Shown: positions 23,406 through 36,604, counted from the first letter of the stretch. The stretch: 64,000 nucleotides of DNA from Mercurialis annua (GCF_937616625.2 NC_065572.1:67888653-67952652); one strand, 5' to 3'. Notes: a model not told the origin generated them from the letters alone. Made by a program: numbers and translations.

Positions 23406-24360
23406 TATTTATAGAAGACAATCAATGGTAATAATTTTTACTAGTTTTGGGTGGCTAAGTAGTAGTACTATTTAAATATAGTCTCTATTTGACTCTTGGT
23501 TGTTTTTCTTTCCCAAATAGTATTAATCAAACATTTGTGATGTTCTTTATTGACTGATATAATACAACTGATTTGTTTAAGTTCAATTAATCAAATCATT
23601 TTCAACAAAGTAAGATTTTCATCAGAAGATTTTTTTTTATTTTGGGTGCAACTGATCAGTAAAATTAATGAATATTTTATACACTACTTTATAATTTTGT
23701 AGTTTATTTTAAATCAGATCATCCAAAGAATAAAAAAAATTAGGGAATGATCAAATAAAATTATACTTTTTCTGTAATATTTTATTCACATTTATAAAAT
23801 GTTCTATTTAGTTGATAAATTTTACTTATGGTATCTTTATTTTTATTTTGTTATCTTTCCTAATTATTTCAAGTAAAAGATTTAATTGACATAAGAGCTA
23901 TTGATGTAACAAAAAACATACTAAAAGATTTAATTGAAACGAGCCATTATTGAAACAAAGAAAAGTAAGATTATATTTTACTAATTAAATTATTCTATCA
24001 ATTATTATAATAAAATAAATAAAGTATATTCTACAGCAACTGTTAATTGATGACATTATATAATTGATCAATTTGTAGTATATAAGCAGTTGCCTCAGCA
24101 CATATGGATTATAATGGAGCAGCCCATACTTGACTGATATTATTTTTGAAGAAAACTAGAAAAATTTACATTTTCAAGAGAAATGCTACTAATATTTATA
24201 TTTTGACAAATTAAAAGGAAGACTTATGATTGATGAAGAGCATGTGCTGTCAATGCAGAAGGGGCCAAACTCAAGGACTACAAGCATCTTCAATTATTTC
24301 TGCTATACTAGATGCCCCACTTTATTATATAAAAATTACATTATAAGAGATTATATTTAT

Positions 24361-24667
24361 TTGAGTAAAGGGTTAAATGTGGTCTCTCAACTTATGATTT
24401 AAGACTCAGATAACTCATTTTTGACTATTTTAATCTATTATGAACAATATTTTCAACTTTTAAGATCAATTAAGAATAATATTTTCAATGTTTAGTCAAT
24501 TAAGGATCAAATTAGATCATTCGGTCCTTGTATTTGATTATATTGTACAATTTCGTCTTAAATTGATAAAAAAAAATAGAGAATAATGTCCTTAATTGAT
24601 TAAAATAACTGCAATTGAGTTATTTGGTCCTAAGTCATAAATTAAAAGATCAAATTGACCCTTTATT
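24361..24667. mobile_element. Inverted-repeat MITE, target duplication unresolved
   Basis: The left end (taaagggttaaatgtggtct ... ctcaacttatgatttaagac) is the imperfect inverse of the right end (ggtcctaagtcataaatt ... gatcaaattgaccctttatt). The core holds inverted tcaattaagga/tccttaattga words. No coding capacity. Confidence 0.55.
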
Positions 24668-26073
24668 CAATTTATTTTTATTAACTAATTTAACCGATTA
24701 AATAAGGAATCGGTAACCAGACCGGTTCTACCACCGGTCCGAATGTTAGAATATCGATCATGACTATCTCAGTTAAGACTGATCCATGTGTATCACGAGA
24801 TTATTTGCCCCTTTACAAATCTTTCCATAACAAGATTTCTCTATCAAACGGATGTTTTTCATTGTTTCACCCCTAAAAATGATTAAGCATTTGTGCCCCA
24901 CCTTCCTATTATTGACTAACAATTTTGTTTCATATCCAAGAAAAATAAAATCCATTATGGAAAGTATATTCTTATTCAATTTTATTATACTGCCTAATAA
25001 TCAAGATATAGTATTTTTTTTATCTATTACACTATTATTTGTCCTAATATGTTAATCAGTAAATCTATAGTATGTTTTCTTATTTTGCTCACAACTATTC
25101 CATATAAATACTCAAGATAATAACACTTTCTTTTTCCCTTTTGTGATAGGCAATTTATCGACATTTTTAAGAGTTTGATAAGTTAAAAAGGAATATTTCT
25201 CACCACCAACAACGGTTCAATCCTGCAATTCCATTTAACCTAATACTATAATATAAAATTATATATACACACACTGTATATTGTTTCAGTTTATTTAATT
25301 TAAATGTCTTTTTAGTTTTCAAATCTTTAATTGATGACAACAAGAATAACTGAATAAACGACAACTTATTTTTAGATGACTATCTATTAAGAGCATCAAA
25401 AACTCAAAAAAGCTTTGGCATGAAAGTTAAACCCACCGAAGCACTGCAATAAAAAAAATGACTACTGCATACTTAAAATGGATTTCCTAATGGAAAATAA
25501 GATTAGTTTTTGAGTAAAGCACCCAAATGATTTAGTTAGTATTATCTCAATTGCCAAACAAATTGATATTTTTATGCTCCATTTATTTGACAAAATAAAC
25601 AATTAAAAAGTGAAAATAGGACAACACCATGTTGTAGTATTGCAAAATAAATTGAAGCTCAAAGTAATTGGAAGTCTTGGCATGAAAAGTTCGATTAATG
25701 AGTCATATTAATAAATTTAATTAAAGTTCGATTTGATTCGATATTATAAAATAATTTTAATTTTTTTGGTTTGGTTTCAATTTAAACATATAAAAAAGTT
25801 TCAATCAAATTTTATAACAAATCGAATAAAAACATCGAATTGAATACAAAATTAACAAATGACTCATTCAGTTTAATTTTATTTGAAATATAAAATTTAT
25901 ATTCGGTTCGGTTCGGTTCAAACCTACGGCAAGTATTATGTGCTTATTCAGACTAATCTGAGGTTCCTTCACATAAAGATACATGAATTTCGTACCAAAT
26001 TAAACAAATACATTCTTAGACATAACAATAGTAATTAATTTTTATATCAAAGCAATAAAATAAAATTTTACAT

Positions 26074-26087
26074 TTTATATTTAAAGG
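26074..26087 (+). promoter_or_regulatory. Possible TATA box of DXR
   Basis: The sequence ttatatttaaagg lies about 125 bp upstream of the DXR start codon. That spacing would leave a leader of about 90-100 nt. It is the best TATA-like match close to the gene; there is no other support. Confidence 0.35.
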
Positions 26088-26205
26088 AAGCAGCCAGCCA
26101 GTTTTTCTTTCTATCGCCTGAGCCACATATATTATTGTTCTAACTTATTTCATTTCTCAATCTTCAATTCTCTGACTTGAATTTTTTTGAAATTTTTGTT
26201 ATACT

Positions 26206-29200
26206 ATGGCGCTTAATTCTCTTTGTCCGGCTGAAATTAAGTCTATTTCGTTCTTGGACTCCACCAAATCCACCCAGCTTCCCAAGCTTCCAGGTCCCTT
26301 TTTTCTCTTTGCTTCTCTTTTTTCTGTTTGGTTCGCGAGAAATTATCAAGAACTAAAGCAATTCTTGAAAATGAAGTTGCCCTTTTCAAAGTCATGTAAA
26401 AAGATGGAATCTTTGAAGAACCACTTTTTATTCAATCCCAAGAATTTATAAAAAAAGTCAATTTGGAACTTTTTTGTTTTTGGAATTTCTTTGTTTTTGT
26501 GTTAAGATGATTGCTTTTTTTTTGTTTTTGTTGGAGGGTGAGTGATATTTTGTGTTGAAATAAAAACAGGTAGTTTTTGTTTGAAAAGGAAGGATTTTGG
26601 AACAAGGAAGTTGCAGTGTTCAGCTCAGTCTTCAGCACCACCACCAGCATGGCCAGGGAGAGCAGAGGTGGAGCCAGGCCGTAAAACATGGGATGGTCCT
26701 AAGCCTATTTCAATTGTTGGTTCAACTGGCTCTATTGGTACTCAGGTATTAAATTCAGCTTCTTTTGGACTTGATTGTATGTAGTAATTTAGAATAATTG
26801 AAAATAACTCATATTTTAACATTGCAGACATTAGATATTGTGGCCGAGAATCCTGATAAATTTAAAGTTGTAGCACTTGCTGCTGGTTCAAATGTTACCC
26901 TTCTTGCTGACCAGGTAATTAACAAATTTTTGCTACCAGCTTAAATATATTCAATTCTGTTTCGGTGCTTCGGTGGAGTAACAATCTTTATTTTACAGGT
27001 TAAAACTTTTAAGCCTCAGCTTGTTTCGGTTAGGAATGAGTCATTAATTGGTGAGCTTAAAGAGGCTTTGGCTGATCTTGATTATAAGCCTGAGATTATT
27101 CCCGGAGAGCAAGGAGTTATTGAGGTACTTTGCCATCTAATGAAGTCAATATCTTTGGTTCGACTGATGAAGCTGTTCTTGTAATTGACTAATGATGTTA
27201 CTTTAATGTCAGGTCGCACGTCATCCAGATGCTGTTAGTGTAGTTACCGGAATAGTGGGTTGTGCAGGCTTGAAGGTATAGCCCTAGTTCCTTTGTTATA
27301 ATTTTCTTATCTATGTTTTTTTTTACCGGAATTTTCTTATCTATGTTCGGTATCTCTATTGTGTAAAAAATGGTAGAGCGAGATGAAAGCAAAGTATAAT
27401 GTAATTTTCTTATGAAAATCTAAATCTAAAATGAAAATGAATTTGTGTGAATTTTCATTCATGTTGCTGTAATTGGGTATCTATATAAAGATGCTCAAAT
27501 GAACTAAGAGTTTGGTTGATTTTTCAGTTGGTGATTATACTAATTTTATATTTTTGTATTTCATCGAGCATATTGACTATCTATTGAGTCATTGACATAA
27601 GTTTCTTTCGATGTGTTTGTTTAGCCTACTGTTGCTGCAATTGAAGCTGGAAAGGACATATGCTTGGCCAATAAAGAGACTTTAATTGCTGGAGGTCCTT
27701 TCGTCCTCCCTCTTGCTCACAAATATGGAGTAAAAATTCTTCCAGCTGATTCAGAACATTCGGCCATATTTCAGGTATGGAAGTGTGTCCGTGCTGATAA
27801 CTTGTTTTCGCTAACTGTTTATAGGTTCAAGTTGCTTATGCTGTCATTTTGAACTCTACTTGGCTGTTGTTCATATCTTATTTTTTCCTACAGTGTATCC
27901 AGGGGCTGCCAGATGGTGCATTACGGCGCATTATTTTAACTGCTTCCGGTGGGGCTTTCAGGTGTGAAATAATAGTTTCAACTACAATTTCTAAGCATGC
28001 AAAGAAATTAACATGAATATATGAATCTTGTGAAAAGCATTGCAGTTCGGTGAACTCGCATTCTTGAAACACATAGGAACCTAATTGACATAAAGAATCT
28101 TAGGCAAACCCATCTCGTTTCTTGAAATCTATATTCAAATTTAATATGTGCCTTTTGGATATCATGAATTCTTTATCTCGACTTCTGTTATGATTGATGA
28201 CTCTGGTTTTAACAAATGGATCACTTCATTTCTGACAGGGATTGGCCTGTTGAGAAATTGAAAGATGTTAAAGTAGCTGATGCTTTAAAGCATCCCAACT
28301 GGAGTATGGGGAAAAAGATTACTGTGGACTCTGCTACCCTCTTCAATAAGGTTTGTTATTTTTCAATCAATCTGTTGAACTATAATCAATTTTACATCCA
28401 TGCCCTCAATCATGATCGAACCTTTTTGCTTTGACAGGGTCTAGAAGTTATTGAAGCCCATTATCTGTTTGGAGCTGACTACGATAACATTGATATAGTA
28501 ATTCATCCTCAGTCAATAATTCATTCAATGATCGAAACACAGGTATAATTAGAACTCTCTTCATTCTAATTTCGATAATACTTCTTTAAGAATAGTATGC
28601 TGTGAGGATTATTGCTCTTTTTCATGTTCTTCTCGTATTTTGTTTCTTTTCAGGATTCATCTGTTCTTGCACAGTTGGGGTGGCCTGATATGCGAATTCC
28701 AATTCTGTACACTATGTCATGGCCCGACAGAATTTACTGCTCTGAAATAACCTGGCCTCGCCTAGACCTTTGCAAGTAATGATTCTTGTTCAGATTTTTT
28801 AAAATGTTTTGACCCTATTTTTCTCTTGATATTTGCACCTGGCAATTTGGCTCCCCCCCTGCTTATCGGCTGATTAAAGCCCCGGGGTTGAGTTACAATC
28901 CCTAGATAGCCTTGTACACTCAATTTTATATGAAGTTATGGCAGCTGCATGTTTGAGCTTGTCCTGTTTTCAGTACCTGAAACTCCTGATTCTTTTTACT
29001 TCTGATTCATAATATAATGACATAAATGATGAGTCTATTACGAATCAGCCTGTCGAGACTCGGCACATGATAGCATCTAACAAAGAAATACGGAAAACTG
29101 CTATTTTCAGATAATTTATTTGTTATAGTTGCTGAGCTAATTGGATATAGCAGTGAAATTTTATATGGTCTAAATTGACTATTAAATGAATGATGCAGGC

Positions 29201-29825
29201 TTGGTTCTCTAACATTTAAAGCTCCTGACAATGTAAAATACCCATCTATGGATCTTGCCTATTCTGCTGGACGGGCTGGAGGCACCATGACAGGAGTCCT
29301 CAGCGCTGCTAATGAAAAAGCCGTAGAGATGTTTATCGATGAAAAGTATGTATATCTTTTCTTGCAATCATCCTGTTGACAACATTACAAATTGTGGCAA
29401 CCTTTTGCTTTATAACTAGTGACCTTAGCGAGATCCGCGAAAGTTCTAATAGCATAACAAACTGTTAGTTAGTTTCCATTGTCATTTGCTATATTGCATG
29501 GAAACTTATCGATTCCTGTGTTTCAAATATTTTGTTTCCATTTCCGGAAATACTTCTAAGATTCTGAAACTTCATATTTATAATTTATTCTTGTAAAAAA
29601 GTATCATTTTGCCGTCACATTGTCAACTAATGACGAGCTTCTTTTTTTAATTACAGAATCAGCTACCTTGATATTTTCAAGATTGTGGAGCTAACATGCG
29701 CTAAACATCGGGAGGAGTTGGTGACCGCACCCTCCCTTGAGGAAATTATACATTACGACTTGTGGGCGCGAGACTACGCTGCTACTTTACAACATTCCTC
29801 AGGTCGAAGCCCAGTTCTAGCATGA
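26206..29825 (+). CDS. DXR: 1-deoxy-D-xylulose 5-phosphate reductoisomerase, plastid (12 exons, 470 aa)
   Basis: The enzyme converts DXP to 2-C-methyl-D-erythritol 4-phosphate with NADPH, the committed step of plastid isoprenoid synthesis. Exons: 26206-26293, 26570-26745, 26828-26914, 26999-27124, 27213-27275, 27625-27774, 27894-27961, 28239-28350, 28438-28542, 28654-28775, 29199-29345, 29657-29825. All are GT-AG and the frame is kept throughout. The N-terminus is a Ser/Lys-rich transit peptide followed by CSAQ and a Pro-rich PPPAWPGRA segment typical of plant DXR. Visible signatures: NADPH-binding GSTGSIG (80-86), [11 protein letters not shown], metal ligands D222 and E224 in [41 protein letters not shown] (271-290) with metal ligand E293 just after, and LDIFKIVE near the C-terminus. 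Length fits the family (Arabidopsis 477 aa). A candidate AATAAA lies at 30110-30115. A decayed partial copy lies about 9.7 kb downstream. Confidence 0.96.
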
Positions 29826-30232
29826 TCGACAACTTGACCATGCCGTAGCTGTAGTTCACAGTCCGGGGGTTAATTTTGTACTTTTTTTTAATGCCCGTCT
29901 TACTGGGTTTTCTGGGAGGAATATTGGACTGTTGTATCAAAAAAAAAGCTTCAGGATAGGTGACCAAAATGTATGAGTTCCCTTTTTTCATGCATAATGA
30001 TTACTTGCTCTTGAAGAAAGTTGGAAGTTAATTTAATTCTGAGCCATAGAAGGGGATGAGTCAATTTAGGGGCAGGAAGGAAAATGAAATTGCATTCTGT
30101 AACCAAAGAAATAAAAATTCATTTGCTTTCATTTGTGAAGTCATGACCGGGCAGTTTTAAATCTTTCTTTCCTTGCAAAAGTTGCTGCAATTGCAAGTGC
30201 TTGATGAAACCTGTTTTGGCATGGATTTCTGG

Positions 30233-30605
30233 GGAATATTAAACTCTTTGGGCTACTGACATAAAGGATATTAATATTCAAATAGTTTAAAAACACTCAC
30301 TAGTTCATTGAATTATTTCTAAAAAAGGTCACTGAATTAATAAAAAAATCATTAAATTTATTGCAAATTACAAAACGGGTAGTGAGTTATATCCTTTTAT
30401 TAAAAAAAGATACTAAATTATACATCATCTTTTTTGTAATTATGACATGCTACGTAGGACAAAACGCAAAAAGTTTAGTGCATTTTGCCTCGAGTGACAT
30501 CCCGTGAAATAATTCGATAATTTAGTGACCGTTTTTTAACGATTTAAAATTTAGTACCTTTCTGTAATATTAGAATAGCTCAGTGACTTAGGGAATTTAA
30601 TATCT
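30233..30605. mobile_element. Mutator-type MITE in the DXR 3' flank, with an empty site known
   Basis: The 373-bp element starts GGAATATTAAACTC and ends GGGAATTTAATATCT, with imperfect inverted termini. It is flanked by a 9-bp duplication, GATTTCTGG (30224-30232 and 30606-30614). The paralogous flank behind the DXR pseudogene has a single, uninterrupted copy of the site (ggatttctgggccaatctga, about 39250-39269), which is the pre-insertion state. Confidence 0.85.
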
Positions 30606-31018
30606 GATTTCTGGACCAATCTAATGAATTTATGGATGGGAGAAGACGATGGAACTGAAATCTAGTCGAAATGAAATGTCAAGTTGAAATTTTATTTTAA
30701 AATTAAAAGCTCAAAATTTCGATTGAATAATTAAAATCAAACTCTGACGGGCTTGATTTCCTACAAAAATTAAAATTAAAACTAAATTTTGGTATTTAAG
30801 TAAAAAAATTATGTTGTGTCTATTTTTATATTTAATAAATATGTATAATTATGAAATATAAAAAGGTAAATTAATCAATTCTAGATTAGGTTTATAAGTT
30901 TGTCAAGTGAAGAATTAATATTTTTTTAATAAATATTTACAGATAAATAAATATTTATCTAAATGAACAAATAAAAAAAATGAAAGGAGTACCGTCCATG
31001 ATTTTTTGGATAATAGAC

Positions 31019-31431
31019 ATTGAGTGTATTCTAACTATTAAAAATACATCATTTTAGTGATCAATTTCTGATTTTTTTTTTCATTTTGATTATTGAAATT
31101 TATATATATTTTTTAATTTGGTTATCAAATTTTAATTTTTTTTAATTTGGTTACTAAATTTTAATTGCATCCGATTTTTGTTTGTTTTTTGGGCATAGTT
31201 TGGCCGAAAAAACTCGGATTAAAATTAAAATTATGTATAAGTGACAAATTTTATGAAAATACAGTAAAAAAAAAAACGATTGCCAAGTGTTAAAATCCGG
31301 ACGCCACGTCATCATTTTAGTCTAAAAATTTCTATTAAATTATTTTAAAGTTTAGTAACCAAAATGGAAAAAATAATTAAAGTTCGGTGATCAAATTGAA
31401 ATATAGCGATAATTAAAATACCTCTAGTGTA
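31019..31431. mobile_element. Probable inverted-repeat MITE
   Basis: Left words (attctaactattaaaaatac, tttagtgatcaatttctg) match the complement of right words (ttcggtgatcaaattg, cgataattaaaatacctc). The element has internal near-repeats of aatttggttacYaaatttta. The exact limits and target duplication were not resolved. Confidence 0.45.
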
Positions 31432-31740
31432 TATTATGCGTAATTTGTATAATTAATTAATTACTTTCTCAACTGTATAAAAAACAAAAAATTGTCTACC
31501 TATTTTTTTTTAAACAGGGTGTTATAGTAATTTAATTATGAAACAGATCCCTGACTTTCATTAAAAAAAAAAAAACCCAAACATTATTTATTTGAAGTGA
31601 CTTCTATATAAACCAATTTTGAATAAATAAAGTGATGCATGGCCCCAATAAATAAGTTTAATTGAAGTGGCTTATACAATGCGTTTCTATAACGCAACCC
31701 AAATCCTAATTAGGACTAAATTTAGTCGGCGACGCAAAAC
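31432..31740. other. AT-rich intergenic DNA
   Basis: Nothing is recognised here beyond short A- and T-runs. Confidence 0.4.
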
Positions 31741-32160
31741 GACTCCAAAACGGCGAGGTTTTGATCTCCGTTCGTTATGTTTTGAAATTAAAACCTCGCG
31801 CCTTCTTTTCTTCCCTCTCTATTTTCTCTCAAAAAATTTATAACCTACAAAAACAGCGTCACTTCTTTTCTCTATAATTGTCACCGCCGCCCCCAGCACC
31901 GCTGCTTCCTTCGTCCGCCACCGCCTCGACGCCCCCAGCGCCGCTGCTTCCTTTGTCTACCTCGCCGCCACCTTCTTCTTCCCCCTCTATTTTTTCTCAA
32001 AATTTAATAATTAGCAAAAAGAACTTCACATCTTTTCCCTATAAATGTCGTTGCTGTCCCACCTCTGCTGCTTCTTTCTGCCGCCGCCGCCCCCAATTTG
32101 CTGCTTCCTTCTGCCGCCGCCGCCACTTCTGTTGGTGCTGCCTCTCCGCTTCAACAAGTA
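31740..32160 (+). other. Leader-like GC-richer segment of a possible transcript
   Basis: This stretch stands out from its AT-rich surroundings. It has pyrimidine-rich cttttcttccctctct tracts, two diverged copies of a roughly 170-bp block (tctctcaaaa...ttctctataa... and tttctcaaaa...ttccctataa...), and many ccgccgcc and gctgcttcctt words. It ends at a strong splice-donor-like aacaa|gtaagtat (32157-32158). The open frame through it has no ATG start and a low-complexity Pro/Ser/Cys translation. It could be the first exon of a non-coding or unrecognised transcript; there is no proof. Confidence 0.35.
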
Positions 32161-32599
32161 AGTATATTAGAGTTTCATATTCTTCACTATGGATGAAACC
32201 GATGTGTTTTTTAACGTGTTATAGCTGTATCACTTTAGTATGTTTATACATCTCTTATCTATGATCTCCTTGCAGTGAAGTGTTTTCTAGTAATAGGCTT
32301 TCTTTTGATAAAAAGTCGTTACCCATTTTATCCTAATTAGAGTTTGTTATTAATTTTTGATATCTAGTGTTGCCGATTGTTTGTTTCTTGAACGAATGTC
32401 GTGCCGAATATTGCTCTGCATTATATTGCATAACTCGAATGCTTGTGCTGTATATATTTATGGTTAGAATTTAGGAAGACATTATAATTAATAAGGGTTT
32501 AGTATGATATCAATTTAATTTGAGATTCTCCTTAATGTAATGTTGTTGAATTACAATTAGATGCTTGTTACTGTTTAAGCCCTTATGATTTTTGGTTCT

Positions 32600-34770
32600 T
32601 ATTGATGCCTTTATGATGCTTGGTCTCTATTTATACTCCTTCGATGATTGATCTTTTTTTTGATAATGCTTGATCACTATTATTGTTTTAATAATGCTTG
32701 GTCCTTATCAATATCCTTTTATGTTCCTCTAATGCTTGGTCCTTATAAATATCCCTTTATGCTCCTCTGATGCTTGGTTTATATTTATGTCATTCTAATG
32801 CCCGTTCCTTATTTATATCCCTCTAATTCTCGGTCCTTATTAATGTCTTTCTGATGCTCGTTCTCTATTTATGTATCTCTGATGTTCGGCCCTTTTTGAT
32901 GCTTGGTCCCTATTTATGTCTCTAATGCTCAGTCCTTATTTATTTTCTTGTGAATCTGGGTTCCTATTGATGTCCATGTGAAACTCGGTCCCTATTGATG
33001 TCTCTGTGAAGCTCAGTTCCTGTTAATGTCACTGTGAAGATCGGTCCCTATTGATGTCTCTGTGATGCTCGATCCCTATTGATGTCCCTGTGTTGCTCGA
33101 TCCCTATTGATGACCCTGTGATGCTCGGTCTCATTTTACGTCCTTGTGATACTCGGTCCCATTTTATATTATTGTGATGCTCGGTCCCATTTTATGTCCT
33201 TGTGATGCTCGGTCCCATTTTATGTCCTTGTGATGCTCGGTCCCATTTTATGTCCTTGTACTCGGTCCCTAATTATGTCCTTGTGATGCTCGGTCCTATT
33301 GATCTATTTGTGATGCTCGGTCCCATTTTATGTCTTTGTGATGCTCGGTCCCTATTGATGTTCCTGTGATGCTCGGTCCCTATTGACGTGCTTGTGATGC
33401 TCGGTCCCTATTTATATCCCTGTGATGCTCGGTCCCTATTTATATCCCTGTGATGCTCGGTCCCTATTTATATCCCTGTGATACTCGGTCCCTACTGATG
33501 TTCCTCTAATGTTCGGTCCCTATTTATGTCCATCTGATGCTCGGTCCCTATTAATGTATCTGTGATACTCGATCCCATTTTATGTAGCTATTAATGTGTC
33601 TGTGATACTCGGTCCTTATTAATGTCTCTCTGATGCTCGGTCCCTATTGATGTATCTGTGATACTCGGTCTCATTTTATGTCACTGTGATATTCGGTCCC
33701 TATTGTAGTCCCTGTGATGCTCGTTCCCTGTTGATGTCCCTATGAAACTCGGTCTCTATTGATGACTCTGTGATGCTCGGTCCCCATTGATGTCCATGTG
33801 ATGCTCGGTCCCCATTGATGTCCATGTGATACTCGGTCACTATTTTTGTCCCTCTGATGCTCGGTCCCTATTAATGTCCCTCTGATGTTCGATCCCTATT
33901 TATGTCCCTTTGATGTTGGGTCACTATTTATTTCCCTCTGATGCTCGGTCCCTATTTATGTCCCTCTGAGGTCCTTATTAACATTTGTGACGCTTGCTAC
34001 TGTTTTATCTCCCTATGATGCTCGGTCCCTATAAATGTCCCAGTGATACTCGGTCCCTTTTTATGTCCTAGTGATGATCGGTCCCTATTGATGTCCCTAT
34101 GATGTTCGGTCCCTATTAATGTCCCTGTGATGCTCGATCCCTATTGATGTCCCTCTTATACTCGGTCCTTATTAATGTATTTGTGATGCTCGGTCCCATT
34201 TTATGTTCCTGTGATGCTCGGTCCTATTAATCTCTAATGCTTGGTCCCTATTTATGTATTTGTGATGCTCGGTCCCATTTTATGTCCCTGTGAAGCTGAA
34301 AATAATATTATGTCCCGCTGATGCTTGATACCTATTAATGTCCCTATGATTCTCGGTCCCTTTGGATGTTCATGTGATGCTCGGTCCCTTTGGATTTACC
34401 TGTGATGCTCGGTCCTTATGTATGTCCCTGTGATGCTCGGTCCCTATGTATGTCCCTGTGATGCTCGGTTCCTATTGATGTCCTTCTGATGCTCGTTCCC
34501 TTTGGATGTCCTTGTGATGCTCGGTCCCTTTGGATGTCCTTATGATGCTCGGTCCCTATTGATGTCTATGTGATGCTCAGTCCTTATTAATGTCCCTATG
34601 ATACTCGTTCCATATTAATTTTCCTGTGATGCTCGGTCCCACTTTATGTCCCTGTGATGCTCGGTCTCTATTGATGTCCCTGTGAAGCTCGGTTCCTATT
34701 GATGTCCCTGTAAAGCTCGCTCCCTATTAATGTCTCTGTGAAGCTCGGTTCCACTTTATGTCCCTGGTTT
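32600..34770. repeat. 28-bp minisatellite, about 75 copies
   Basis: The consensus is close to gtgatgctcggtccctattg followed by atgtccct. Copies run head to tail for about 2.15 kb. They diverge at the left edge, are most regular at about 33,150-34,760, and include partial units and a few indels. Twenty-eight is not a multiple of three and stop codons occur in all frames, so it is not a coding repeat. There are no unique spacers between units, so it is not a CRISPR array. Confidence 0.95.
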
Positions 34771-35763
34771 TATTGTTATTATTTTCTTAAATAAATTGTG
34801 ATGATTTATGCAAAGTTCAGCTAGTTATTACTGATGGTTCTTATTTATGTTTTGTGTTGTTGATCCTTATTTATGTTATGTGATGGTGGTCTCTATTGAT
34901 GTCTCTCTCATGCTAGTTCCTATTCTTGTACCTTTGATGGGTTCCATGGAAGTCTTTTGATGTTGCTGATTCCTAATTGTGTCTTTAGTCTTGACTCTTG
35001 ATTATAAGGATGGGTATGACTGGCTGAAATTTTTCTATATTCAAAAATAGCTAGTGATTGATTTGCATTTGATTCAATGGTTACATTATTGCTTTTCTTG
35101 CTGCTTTGATAATTTAACACAATGTAGGCATTTATTGGTACAAAATTTTGTGACAATTTTCTTCTGCTTTTGTGTGGTATTGCTTAAACATGGATTCCAA
35201 CATTGTATCCTTTGAAGTTAATTGTTATTCTGGAATAGGTGTAGGAGGCTAATCTGCTGCTATTTATTTATGGTTTTAATGTTATTATTTTCTTAAATAA
35301 ATTGAGATCCACATCTTGATTCAATTATTCATGAGGTATGAAGATGATTGATGCAAAGTTCAGCTAGGCATCAATATTTGATGACTTGTAAAGGGAGTAT
35401 AATATATGCAAAGATCATCGACATTCCGTTATCTCTATGGTACGAATAAATGGTACTAATATCTATTTAAACATAATTATATTTTTCTAACAATGTTACC
35501 TGCTTCAAATCCAAGTACCAACTTTCCAGAATTCCTCATTATTTTAATGTCGAGTGTTATGAAGTCAAATTTGCTGGAAAATAACAATTTAGGTCTGTTT
35601 CGGAAAAAGTAATGTTGCATAGCCAAGTGACCTTTTGATTGGATAATTCAATTAAGTGGTGGATTTTCACTCCTTCAGAGTATTTTTTTTAATAGGTAAA
35701 GTTCTCAAAATTGTTATTCAAAAGACTTATGGTATAATTCTGTATGTTTTTTGTTGGATGTTT
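34771..35763. other. Unassigned DNA right of the minisatellite
   Basis: No gene is seen. The phrase ttttcttaaataaattg...atgcaaagttcagctag occurs twice (about 34775-34825 and 35289-35371), a diverged local duplication. Confidence 0.4.
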
Positions 35764-35983
35764 GGCCATGTTTGGTTCATGGAATAGAATAGTATGGAAT
35801 AGAATAGTTATTCCATAAGGAATGGAATAGCCATTCTTTAGTTTTTGAGAGGAGTGTTTATTCCACAAAATCATGGAATAGCAATTCTTTGGAATACCTA
35901 TTCTATGAACCAAAGAAAAGAATTGCCATTTTATACGGAATAGCTATTCCATTCCGCACCTATTCTATGAACCAAACATAGCC
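35764..35983. mobile_element. Small TIR MITE (220 bp)
   Basis: The left end GGCCATGTTTGGTTCATGGA and the right end TCTATGAACCAAACATAGCC are close inverted repeats, and the interior is built of ggaatagaatagt/attccat words in both orientations. The flanks share only TTT, so a 3-bp duplication (as in PIF/Harbinger) is possible but unproven. Confidence 0.7.
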
Positions 35984-36604
35984 TTTGTGGTATTTGTCTC
36001 TCTTTGAAAGTCCTATGGCAGTCAGTTAAGTGGTGGAGTTGCTCCTTGATAAGTATTTTTTTTGTGGGTAAAGTTTCCACGGTTACAACTGCTAATTGCA
36101 AAAGATTATGCTATATTTTTACAGCTTAGCAAATTATTATTATATTATTGTATTGGTTTTGCCTTTAAAAGATTTTACCTACAGATTAACTATTTTTCTG
36201 TTATTTTTTTATTATATTGTGTGTTGAGTTATGGTCTCTCCTTGAAATATGGACTCTTTGCTCAAATTTGACTCCCAAATTCATACATGGTCCTTATATC
36301 TAAAAATTTCTCTTATGGTCAAATTTTTGTATAGATTTAAATCAACTAGATCACGTGTTATTAATATGGTTGCAATTTTAGTATTATAATATAGCAGGCT
36401 ACTGATGCTAAATTTTGCACAAGTCATGGAACAGGCAATGCTATCTGGATGGATATGGTGCAAATTGTTGATATATAAATCATGAATCATGATGTTTGTT
36501 GCATAAACCTTTATATGGAATCTTCTTACTAAACTGCTTTATAGATGGTTTTTTGAATTCGTGTATTTATCAAATTTAAAGCTCTTTTTTTTCTCACTTT
36601 TTTC

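Larger units (their letters stand above)
23412..26205. other. PEX14-DXR intergenic region
   Basis: No gene is seen in 2.8 kb of AT-rich DNA. It contains a foldback element at 24361-24667 and an ill-defined stretch at about 25690-25925 with cggttcggttcggttca words typical of hAT-like repeats. The DXR promoter must lie at its right end. Confidence 0.5.

Noticed and set aside
31878..32264. 128-codon plus-strand open frame, Pro/Ser-rich
   Set aside because: It does not begin with ATG, its translation is low-complexity, and a good splice donor lies inside it. It is listed only as a leader-like segment.
32600..34770. CRISPR-like appearance of the 28-bp repeat array
   Set aside because: The repeats are contiguous with no unique spacers, the copies are variable, and the genome is clearly a plant one.
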